From Candidatus Absconditabacterales bacterium (GTDB lineage Bacteria > Patescibacteriota > Gracilibacteria > Absconditabacterales > Absconditicoccaceae): a stretch of DNA of 7,358 bases. Below the pieces are notes generated by a model. It ran no database searches. It was not told the DNA's origin and saw nothing but the letters and a program-made list of their open reading frames with translations. Both the position numbers and the translations under genes were made by a program. The DNA is taken from the NCBI GenBank assembly GCA_937965925.1, contig CALCME010000075.1, forward strand, positions 1-7,358, in the 5' to 3' direction. The first letter of the stretch is position 1, and every line of letters begins with the position of its first letter. Of this stretch, positions 1 to 7,353 are shown piece after piece.

Positions 1-39
1 TATGTTCAAGATAGCACAGTCACCGTTCACCATACCCAC
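1..39 (-). CDS. Start of an MBL-fold-like frame after comEC (partial)
   Basis: Directly after the comEC TAG, in the same frame, the minus strand reads VGMVNGDCAILNI to the window edge. A GTG (39-37) or an ATG (33-31) could be the start. The GD-C-A-I-L pattern resembles the first strand of the ComEC C-terminal metallo-beta-lactamase domain (usually VGQGDxxLI). If so, the missing ComEC domain is encoded as a separate adjacent gene, or the TAG is an in-frame interruption. Thirteen codons are too few to prove this; an unrelated gene or non-coding DNA remains possible. Confidence 0.4.
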   Translation of the reverse strand, partial: MGMVNGDCAILNI

Positions 40-1566
40 CTATTCATTAGGTGATTTTTTTTTGCTTAAAAATTGAATTCACATATATATTCCAACATAT
101 AACACAACTAGTCCAACACTCAACACATACCTCCAAAGCAAGCTATCTATCTCCAGAATCCCTCAACGTCAGCTAAAAAAAGCAGAAACAGTGTAGATAT
201 ACTCAAGAAAAGCCGATGTCAATGAAACCAGGTTCGATCAGATTGCTCATCACAACAGCAATGAAAGTCATCACACAATCGTGACGAGAGGAATAATTGG
301 TAAGACAACCATATTTGCAAACACTCATAGCAATGAGATCTTTCACATGAAAAAAATTAAAACTGGAGCTACTCAGAGCGTTGCTCATAAGTTTGCAAGC
401 ACCAATCATCCTACATCTCCGCTCTTCTCCATGAGTTTTGGAGTAAGAATCTTCATCACATCGAGGAATCCAACTATTCATACTAGTGCACCAAAACTTA
501 ACAGAAATCATACATCATACCAAAGAGAGTAAGGACGAAAGCAGAGAATGATAATCCAACTGATCATGAGCAATCTCCAGACATAGGGAGTTCTTCAAAA
601 GAATATTGCAACTATCCCAAGAGATCACATAAGCAACGCTCTAAAAACACTTCATTCCATTCACACAAGCACTGCATATGCAATTAGCGAAAAAAGAATA
701 CACAAGTATCTTATATATACTGGAAGAAAGAATAACACAAGAGAAAGGAGTCACGCTAACATAATTAAGTTTCATCCACTTACTGCGACAAGATGTGCAA
801 GATTGCTTTTGATAAATCAGTCGTAGAGATCCTTCTTCATCAAAGAAATGTCTCCATATAAGAGTCCTCATAGTAATGCTTGGTGAGAACGCGTAATATA
901 ACGATCTTGTAGACGGGAACGGAGCGTTCTCTTTACCTGTAAGAGCTTTGATGAGAAGATACTCTCTTTTGCTTTTCTTGAGTCGACATATCCAATACGT
1001 CCGATATGTTCTGTAGTAATCACTGCCTTCGCTCAAATATCAGCTTGATATCATCTTACCCAAAGCCAAAGAGGATAATCAAACTCCCCAACAAAAAATA
1101 AAGGAATCGAAAGTGTTGAGAGAAATGGTTTCTTTGGTCATCATGCAACAGCTCTTACATATCACGATATCATTAGATAATCCCCATACGTCACTGACTG
1201 ATCGAGACCACGAACAAGAACATCTCATTGTGAAGTTTCCAAGACATAGTCATTATTTTTGAGTCATCAAATGAGAGTTCCTGTCACTACCAGACTTGAT
1301 TTCTCTACGAATTGCTCCTTTTCATTGTCATCCGAATGTTTTTTCTGTGAAAGTCCTATTGAAACAACTCCTCGTACGAGAAAGAAAACACAGACAGAGA
1401 CAGAAAGATACGAGAGAATCATCTTTTTGTGTTCTTGTGCCAAGTACAACCAAATTACAGTAAAATAAACAAGTAAGCAGAGTGAGATAAGATAGACCCA
1501 TAGATGATGAGTTCCCGTAAGAACCGCCACAGCAAGAGTAAACACAACACACGCATAACGAAACAT
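40..1566 (-). CDS. comEC: ComEC/Rec2 DNA-uptake channel (competence domain only)
   Basis: ComEC is the inner-membrane channel that passes single-stranded DNA into the cytoplasm during transformation. The frame gives 508 residues with about 31 TGA codons read as Gly and stops at TAG. Two or three N-terminal helices (residues 1-75) precede the OB-like extracytoplasmic domain (about 88-200: VVTGTLIGGL, then GEFDYPLWLWVRGYQADIGA). The competence domain follows: ALLGGLLYGDISL (230-242), FIKSNLAHLVAVSGGNL (251-267, matching the family's TGLTHLLAVSGLH), EGSVFRALLMGSLGI, then RPYSLWYDVGFLLSFGAL (matching NPxxLxDxGFQLSF). A series of hydrophobic helices runs to about residue 500. Many full-length ComEC proteins carry a further metallo-beta-lactamase domain of about 250 residues; here the frame ends with KKSPNE and a TAG. 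The start ATG lies six bases after the csaB stop in the same frame, so coupling is likely. No Shine-Dalgarno is visible. Confidence 0.95.
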
Positions 1567-1572
1567 TATTGA

Positions 1573-2520
1573 TTATTGAACAGATGAAGGAAATTCGTCC
1601 ATCAGTCTTTGTACTTTTTCTTGATACACAAGAGGAATCGTTGGTACTCATGAGTGTAGACCCATTAACACGACATGCAATCTGGCTGAAATCACAAGAC
1701 GACTTCATTGGAAAAACTGTTCGATCTGAACAAGAGAGAAGTCTGTCCAATCAATCATCTGGATTGACGAAAAAATATCTTTAAGAGAGGGAAGGAGAAG
1801 AGAGTCTGAATCATCGTTTCACACTGAAGCTGGAAAAAAATAGAATGCAAAGCGGGTTTCATCATACGTGGAGAGATGAGATTTCAATTTTTCAATTGTT
1901 TGGTGATTTCGTATATGAACATTTACATTTATAATAATATAGTCTGTCTCTCATATGTGTATCGGAGCTTCTTGATCACTATCTCCCAACGATAGATAAG
2001 ATTCATCAGCAAGGGCATCAAAAGCAAAGTCATGATAATGAACAGCTTTTTTTGTATAAGCAGACGCGATTGTATATGAAGAATAATCTCTCATAACAAC
2101 TGATATAGCGTGTTTAAGAATGATTTTATATAAGAAGTCAGTCCCTCTCTTTTTGATTGTTCAAACTCATCATAAAATTATATAATCACTAAAGAACAAC
2201 TGAAACCCATGTTTCACAAAATAAGACCATCCATTATATGGAAACACTCTAGCATCTGTAAGCACTTCTCATCATCAAAGCACAAGGAGACTCTTCTTTG
2301 GAAGAAGCAAGGGGAAAGAGTTCGTCGTGTGTATTGTTATAGTATCTCACAAAACGTGCATGTTCATCCATTGATCTAATCGATCTGGATCTGGAGTTTG
2401 TATCACAAAGCATGAAAGTCCATACTTCTTTACAAGATAAGAAATTACTCACAAAAGAAGGAGTTCATCTCAGAAATTTTTATATCAGTAATATCATCTT
2501 ATATATGCTGTTGTATACAT
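1573..2520 (-). CDS. csaB: Polysaccharide pyruvyl transferase, CsaB-like
   Basis: Enzymes of this family transfer pyruvate from phosphoenolpyruvate to sugars of cell-surface polymers as a ketal. In Gram-positive bacteria CsaB makes the pyruvylated wall polymer that SLH domains bind. The 315-residue frame, open only with UGA = Gly, starts at an ATG ten bases after the comM stop. Family landmarks: RGYYGYKNFGDE at 8-19, LGGGEVLTDAR at 81-91 with the three glycines as consecutive TGA codons, YIILGGVGT at 113-121, VVMRDYSSY at 141-149, HDFAFDAL before the inter-domain region, and the C-terminal SRLVISARLHVVLMG at 273-287 followed by HSGVPTIPLVYQEKV. The RLH motif is the best conserved C-terminal signature of the family. 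There is no signal peptide or membrane helix, so it is cytoplasmic or peripheral. It is slightly shorter than typical CsaB proteins. It could act on another glycan than the wall polymer; the acceptor cannot be read from sequence. The gap to comEC is six bases. Confidence 0.88.
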
Positions 2521-2530
2521 CAGATTAAAT

Positions 2531-4075
2531 TTACAAAGAAACGAGAGACAGTTTGTCTCTATACTGAAAAGCTTCAGCAACATGGGATCTATTTACCTTC
2601 TCAACTCACTCTATATCGGCGATTGTTCTAGCAACCTTAATGGTTCTATGAGTAACTCTAGGTGAAAGAGCAAGACGTCTTGATACCTCTTTAATAAAGA
2701 TTTCTGCTTGATCTTCTAGCTGGATATACGTTCAGATCATCTTCGCTGGTATGTGTGCATTTGAAAACACTCATTCGTTTTTGTATCTTGTTTTTTGTTT
2801 CTCTCGTGAAGCGATTACATGAGCTCTTACCTGTTCAGAACTTTCCACCAAATCATCATCCATAATGGTATCTATGTCTTCTCTTGGAACACTAAGAATG
2901 ATATCACACCTATCTAGCATCGGTCATGAGATTTTTGACTGATATCTCTTTATTTCATTAAGTGAACAACAACACGGTTTCTGTACATCCTTATAAAATC
3001 CACAGACACATGGATTCATTGCAGCCACAAACATAAAATTTGCTGGATAATCAACGGAACCATTCGCACGAGAAATCGTCACATGTTGATCTTCTAGAGG
3101 CTGTCTTAAGACCTCCAGAACCTCTCTTGGAAACTCTGGTAGTTCATCGAAAAACAAGATTCAATGATGAGCGAGACTAATCTCTCATGGAGTCATGTAT
3201 CTTCATCATCAAACGATTGAAATTCTAGATGCAGTATGATGTACAGCCCTAAATGGTCTTTGCATAATAAGTGGAGTCTTTTCGCTCAGTCATCAAACAA
3301 GAGAATAAATTTGACTTACTTCAACCATCTGCTCAAAACTCATCGGGGGAAGTATTGATTGAAGTGCCTTTGCTAGCATGCTTTTCCCGCTTCATGGTGG
3401 ACCAGAGAGTAAAACATTATGCATCCCAGCTGCTGCAATCATGAGAGCTCTCTTTGGTAAGAGGTGTCATTTTATATCAGCAAAATCTACTCAAACTGTT
3501 TCAGGTGAGATAGAGTCGATACATTTGGTCTCAAGACGCAAAGAATCAAGAGAGACAGATCAAGAGAACACTGCGTATATCTCACTAAAATTTGAAATCA
3601 CATACACAGCAATTCAGGGGATATATTTTAACTCTCATTCATTTCATTTTGGGACAAAGAACGTCTCTCGTCATTCTTTCTTTGCAGATATAACCGAGGG
3701 AAGAAGTCCCGATACTTTTTTCAAAGATCCATCAAGTCACAGTTCTCCAAAGAACAATGAGCTCTGTAGAACTGGTTTAATTATTTTCTGGTTTTCTAAT
3801 AAGAGTGACAACATTGCAACAGCCATAGGCAAATCAAACCTGGTTCATACCTTTCTAATATCTGATGGAGAGAGATTAAGTATGATCTTACGAGGAGGTA
3901 GCTGAAGATCAATACTTCTAAAGGTGGCTCTTATTCTTTCTTTAGATTCTTTTATTGCTGCATCTGGAAGTCAAATAATCTCTATCGTTGGCAGAGCTCT
4001 ATTACTATCTATTTCTACTACAACTGGAAATCACTGCAATCAGACATTTGTGTAGGTTGAAGTGTAGTGTTTCAT
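2531..4075 (-). CDS. comM: ComM/YifB family AAA+ ATPase (Mg-chelatase-like)
   Basis: ComM is a cytoplasmic hexameric helicase that promotes branch migration while incoming single-stranded DNA recombines during natural transformation; the YifB family is widespread in bacteria. The frame gives 514 residues with UGA = Gly, a normal length for the family. The N-terminal Lon-protease-like domain is recognisable (residues 15-90: EIIGLPDAAIKESKERIR, then FDLPMAVAML). Walker A is GPPGSGKS at 225-232, with its fourth residue encoded by TGA. GGGRYMTPGEISLAHHG leads into Walker B ILFFDEL at 306-312. The family's cysteine cluster follows (MNPCVCG, then CCC, Cys 356-370), then SGPMLDR at 383-389 and the C-terminal VARTIADIEG near the end. 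About 24 codons are TGA, nearly all at positions that are Gly in the family. The ATG at 4075 matches the usual start of the family; no Shine-Dalgarno is seen. The next gene begins ten bases after the TAA, so the two are probably co-transcribed. Confidence 0.95.
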
Positions 4076-4154
4076 AGGGATGTATCGATAAAGTAAGTGT
4101 ATCGTACATATCTCTTTCTCTCATAAAATTCTAAAAAGTAAGAAAATCGAACAT
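4076..4154. other. Intergenic gap between the surface protein gene and comM
   Basis: This is the only non-coding gap longer than ten bases in the window. It is AT-rich and could hold a promoter for the comM unit, but I see no convincing -35/-10 pair. No Shine-Dalgarno sequence stands in front of the comM ATG. The gap also has no hairpin followed by a T-run that would make a strong intrinsic terminator, so read-through from the upstream pair into comM is possible. The one structured element is the hairpin at 4081-4108. Confidence 0.6.
4081..4108 (-). promoter_or_regulatory. Imperfect hairpin just upstream of comM
   Basis: The arms TGTATCGATA (4081-4090) and TATCGTACA (4100-4108) pair over nine bases with one bulged base and a nine-base loop. 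In the minus-strand transcript the hairpin would end about five bases before the comM ATG, where it could affect ribosome access or RNA stability. AT-rich DNA forms such hairpins by chance, so a function is only possible. It could equally be an operator half-site pair. Confidence 0.3.
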
Positions 4155-6887
4155 TTATTCAAAAACGTTCACAACTATATTGACGATAACATATGCAAGT
4201 AACGCTATACCAAATCAAATAGCTGCATACAAAAGAACCTTATTCGCTGAAGAGAAAGCTTCAGGGTCTCAACGAGAAGTAACTAACTTAAATCAAGCAT
4301 AGAGTATCGTCAACAGCAAAGCAACAATGACCCCAATCCAAAGATATGTCGTCGCTAATTGTACAAAATTTGTAAAACTCTTATCGGCAGCCCTTGGCGT
4401 GATAACCTCTTCTTTGGTGTTAATATCTCAAAATCAATCCTTTGGGGGAATTTCAACCCTAAGGTCTCATCTATTTCTCTTGTTGTCGCTCTCTTCATCT
4501 TTACAGGTCTCGTTCTTCATATCACACACTTGTCCTGTCCCACACTTCGTTCAAAAACAGTCTTCCTTAGGCACACATACCCCATCCTTACAGACCTCTC
4601 AAGACGAACAAGCAACATCGCATGTTCCATCATCACTTTCATCATCTAGATCACACGTTAACGTCTGTGGATTACAGGATCTTCAGTCAGCACAAGAAAC
4701 ATCTGCACACGAATATTCTTCATCTGGCTCTTCTTCTTGATTCTCATCTTCTTCGTCATCATCTGGATCACCTCACGACTCATCTCAAGAATCGGTCTCT
4801 CCATTATCTCAGTCTCAGTCTGTTTCTCATCAATCTACTGTTCCTCCAGCACTCCCACTTCAACTAATTCATTCATTCGTATTACTTGTACCGGATCATC
4901 ATGTTCTTGCTTCATTACTACTGGCAGTACCCGTTCCTCCTGTTCTTGCATCGTTACTGCTTGCTGTTCCGGTTCATCCTGTTCTTGCATCATTACTACT
5001 GGCAGTACCGGTTCCTCCTGTTCTTGCATCATTACTACTGGCAGTACCGGTTCCTCCTGTTCTTGCATCATTACTACTGGCTGTACCCGTTCATCCTGTT
5101 CTTGCATCGTTACTGCTTGCTGTTCCGGTTCATCCTGTTCTTGCATCGTTACTGCTTGCTGTACCCGTTCATCCTGTTCTTGCATCGTTACTGCTTGCTG
5201 TACCCGTTCATCCTGTTTGTCAATCATTCGTCGTTGTAGATGATCAACTTCATGAGGTATCTCAAGAAGTTGTTGATCATCAGTCTCCCCCATTTGTTGC
5301 TTCATTACTGTTTGAGGTTCCAGTTCATCATGTTCCTGTTCATGTAGTTGAGTTTCAAGTACTCCCTGTTCATTCACTCGACGTCGTAGTTCAAGACGTC
5401 TGTGTTCCATCTGATCATCAAGATTCATTTGATCCTCATGTCGTTGTTCAATCATCACAATTTCTGTCACATCTTCCATCATTATCATCATCACAATTTC
5501 TATCACACCTTCAGTCGTCATTATCGTCACAGTTCCTATCACATCTTTCATTATTATCGTCATCGCAATTTCTATCACATCTTCCATCATTATCGTCATC
5601 ACAATTTCTGTCACACCTTCCATCATTATCGTCATCACAGTTCCTATCACACCTTCCGTCGTTATCGTCATCATTATCACACAGATCACCAATTCCATCT
5701 CAATCCTTATCTGATTGATTTGGATTTGGAACACCTAGACAATTATCTTTAGATCAGTCTTCACAACTCCCATCACAGACTCCATCCCCATCGTCATCAC
5801 AATTCCTATCACAGATTCAGTCATCATCCTCATCACAGTTCCTATCACAGATTCAGTCATTATCACTATCGTCATCACAAAGATCTCACGTTCAATCTCA
5901 ATCAGTATCTTTTTGATCTACATCAGGAATACTTGGACAGAGATCGTTTTCATTGTCATACCCATCATTGTCGTAGTCATTATCTCGAGTGCATGATCTG
6001 TTATTTGTCACTTTCTGTAATACAGATAGAAAAAATTTCCCATCAATTTGATCAAACCTTGCTCTATCACCAATTTCATCTCGATAGGTAACTCATTCTT
6101 TTACTGCAATATTTGCGAGTGCTACTGGATTCTCTCACTCTTTAAGTTCACCTTTCTCTTCCATTCAACACGCATCAAGATGATGCCTACAATATCTTAA
6201 ATACAAATCAAACTCATCAAGATCTCTTACAAAACATCATTGGATCGATCAACATTCTTTCTTAGAGAGTTCAATAAGCTCTTTATCTAACTCACTAAAA
6301 TCATCAGGAGATTCTTCTACCCAGATTCAAATAGATTCCCAATCTACTTCGTATGATGAATAAATATCAGGAGCCAATGTATTATAAATCGCTTGTAAGA
6401 AATCACCAAAAACTAATGGATACTCTCAACAGAAATTTCATGAACAGATCGTACTTGTTCTAGGAAATCCATTCATCCATCATCTGTCTGCCACTTCAGC
6501 AATACAATATGAATAGTCTTTTCACTTATACGGTTGGTTTCAGACAGATACATCATCAAAATTGTTTCATACATCAGCCTTAATCTTATTCCATCGAAAT
6601 GAAATGAATGTTATTAGTTGAAATCTGTCAGGAATGGCACATTGTTCACATGTTGAGAGTACCAGAAATTCAGCTAGATCATAACGTGTGAGAAAATCAC
6701 TCTCAAGTATCTCTTCATATCTCGATCCACTGAGTTCTTTCAGGTCTTTTGTTCTTTTATCAGCAACAATTTGATTCTCAAGTAGTTCGTCGCTTTGAGA
6801 ACTTGCTACTCATACTCAAAACAAAAACAGTCAACTTATCGTGACAAAAAAAAGAAAAAATCGACTTGTTCGGGTTTTATATAACAT
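4155..6887 (-). CDS. Modular surface protein: SLH-like, TSP type 3 repeats, Gly/Thr repeats, Cys-rich, C-terminal pilin-type hairpin
   Basis: This 910-residue protein is continuous only with UGA = Gly and stops at TAA. An in-frame TAG sits directly before the ATG, which fixes the start. Modules in order: signal peptide 1-30 (Arg-rich N-terminus, Phe-rich core, then GVGVASSQS). Residues 65-175 resemble an S-layer homology domain (LTRYDLAEFL, then FDDV, then IAEVADRGWMNGFP), with added cysteines. Residues 299-479 hold thrombospondin type 3-like repeats with DxDxDG calcium-binding cores and CDRNC pairs. Residues 480-675 are a Gly/Thr/Ser/Asn linker containing nine 13-residue tandem units (556-672). 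An acidic stretch follows at 685-724, then a Cys-rich domain at 727-795 (CGTGQVCDMKNETC type). Residues 845-908 form two hydrophobic helices around the loop KLVTSRGDPEAFSSANK, very like the hairpin of the upstream gene. Inference: an exported, calcium-stiffened stalk, anchored in the membrane by its C-terminus and possibly bound to wall polymer by its N-terminus. Low-complexity composition makes distant homology unreliable. The whole architecture matches no family I know. Confidence 0.88.
4872..5222 (-). repeat. 39-base tandem repeat, nine units, encoding Gly/Thr/Ser linker
   Basis: Nine consecutive 13-codon units encode ARTGGTGTASSND. The first unit begins GQ, the eighth ends in E, and the ninth is degenerate (ARTGGSGTSNTNE). 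No spacer lies between units. Units 3 and 7 are identical at DNA level, as are units 5 and 6, which indicates duplication or gene conversion. The second Gly codon of the GG pair is TGA in units 1-4, 7 and 9 and GGA in units 5, 6 and 8, so the two codons are treated as synonymous. The Thr, Ala, Ser and Asn codons also vary only synonymously, which confirms this frame as the coding one. The translated product is probably a flexible or glycosylated extracellular linker. Confidence 0.92.
5451..5993 (-). repeat. Thrombospondin type 3-like repeat region (36-base tandem units within)
   Basis: The region encodes residues 299-479 of the surface protein. It opens with two longer TSP3 motifs (DQKDTDGDGTGDLCDDD and NQSDKDGDGIGDLCDND), interleaved with Cys-rich units. 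From 5651 down to 5451 there are five full 12-residue units of the pattern CDRNCDDDNDGR plus a partial one, so the DNA repeats every 36 bases. Regular DxDxDG cores predict calcium binding. The paired cysteines, two per unit, suggest disulfides and hence an oxidising location outside the cytoplasm. Near-identical DNA copies imply recent expansion. Confidence 0.85.
6877..6887 (-). promoter_or_regulatory. 11-base stop/start overlap ATGTTATATAA
   Basis: The ATG of the large surface-protein gene begins inside the last codons of the pilin-like gene, whose TAA closes the same 11 bases in another frame. No purine-rich ribosome-binding site precedes the ATG, so re-initiation by ribosomes ending the first gene is the likely way the second is translated. 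This also fixes both genes as one transcript. Confidence 0.8.
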
Positions 6888-7353
6888 CTAAATTAGAACG
6901 AGTAAGTGAGATAATCAAGTATACAATCAAAATACTAGACAATGCAAGAAATATTCACAAAACCACATATCCCGCAGTCTTTAATGCTTCAGTCATTTTT
7001 CATTCATCACCCCTAGACAAAATAACTCTTATCCCGGCTACCAATAACATTGGAATAGCTAAAATTACAACAACCCTTAAAAGGAATCATGTCGTTCTAG
7101 CAATAACCGATCATCAAAGTCAAAAACTAAAACGATCTTTTAGCTTCTTATCCTTGTCTGGTCATAAATCGATATCTATTCAAATAGTTGTCTTAAATAA
7201 GTCTACAGCATCTTTATCTGATGCGAACTCATGATCTTGCGATTCTTCATATACCTTATCAAGCAAATCAGATCAAGGAAAAGCACCAGATGCGAGAGAA
7301 CACATCCCCAATCAGCAAGAAAAGAAGAAAAGAAGAAATCTACATATTTTCAT
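6877..7353 (-). CDS. T4SS pilin / VirB2-like secreted hairpin protein
   Basis: Read with UGA = Gly this is a 158-residue protein ending in TAA. The ATG start lies five bases inside the window edge. Residues 1-24 form a signal peptide: a Lys/Arg N-terminus, a hydrophobic core, and a likely cleavage site after SLASGA. A short polar, acidic mature segment follows (about 28-75). Two strongly hydrophobic helices come next, at about 90-111 and 128-150, joined by the charged loop LSRGDEGKMTEALKTA. That layout, including the RGDE/K loop, is typical of the VirB2-like 'type IV secretion system pilin' proteins common in CPR bacteria, which are thought to sit in the membrane as subunits of a pilus or channel. 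This is a family resemblance by topology and loop, not a proven homology. The last 11 bases overlap the start of the next gene, so the two are probably translationally coupled. No Shine-Dalgarno site can be judged at the edge. An indel in the purine-rich tract at 7321-7340 would change only the signal peptide. Confidence 0.75.

Noticed and set aside
203..511. Short minus-strand frames at 203-511, 641-1036 and 1328-1750
   Set aside because: They lie in frames offset from comEC and the pyruvyl transferase and have no recognisable motif.
40..1566. comEC (and the other genes) as decayed pseudogenes broken by many stops
   Set aside because: Every interruption is TGA, none is TAA or TAG, no frameshifts are needed, and the TGA codons fall on family glycines. 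Recoding explains this; decay does not.
3378..3905. 175-residue plus-strand open frame
   Set aside because: It is fully antisense to the ATPase and N-terminal domains of comM, whose frame carries clear family motifs; the plus-strand product shows no recognisable motif.
4872..5222. CRISPR-like array of regular repeats
   Set aside because: The 39-base units are directly tandem with no unique spacers, lie inside a coding frame, and vary synonymously.
4737..5243. Long plus-strand open frames with SCSC-rich or Leu/His-rich repeats (4737-5243, 4886-5239, 5402-5752)
   Set aside because: They are antisense readings of the tandem repeats of the large minus-strand gene. Repeats whose unit length is a multiple of three keep several frames open at once. 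Only the minus frame shows synonymous codon variation and joins a signal peptide to membrane helices.
4835..5734. 299-residue minus-strand open frame rich in Met/Glu/Gln (MQEQDE repeats)
   Set aside because: It is open only because it avoids TGA, TAA and TAG by repeat phase. It lies in a different phase from the frame that runs uninterrupted for 910 codons with UGA = Gly, and its repeat differences are non-synonymous (for example EQ versus VQ or VL).
6866..7234. 122-residue plus-strand frame
   Set aside because: It is antisense to the pilin-like gene, has no plausible signal or family motif, and is explained by the AT-rich complement of membrane-helix codons.
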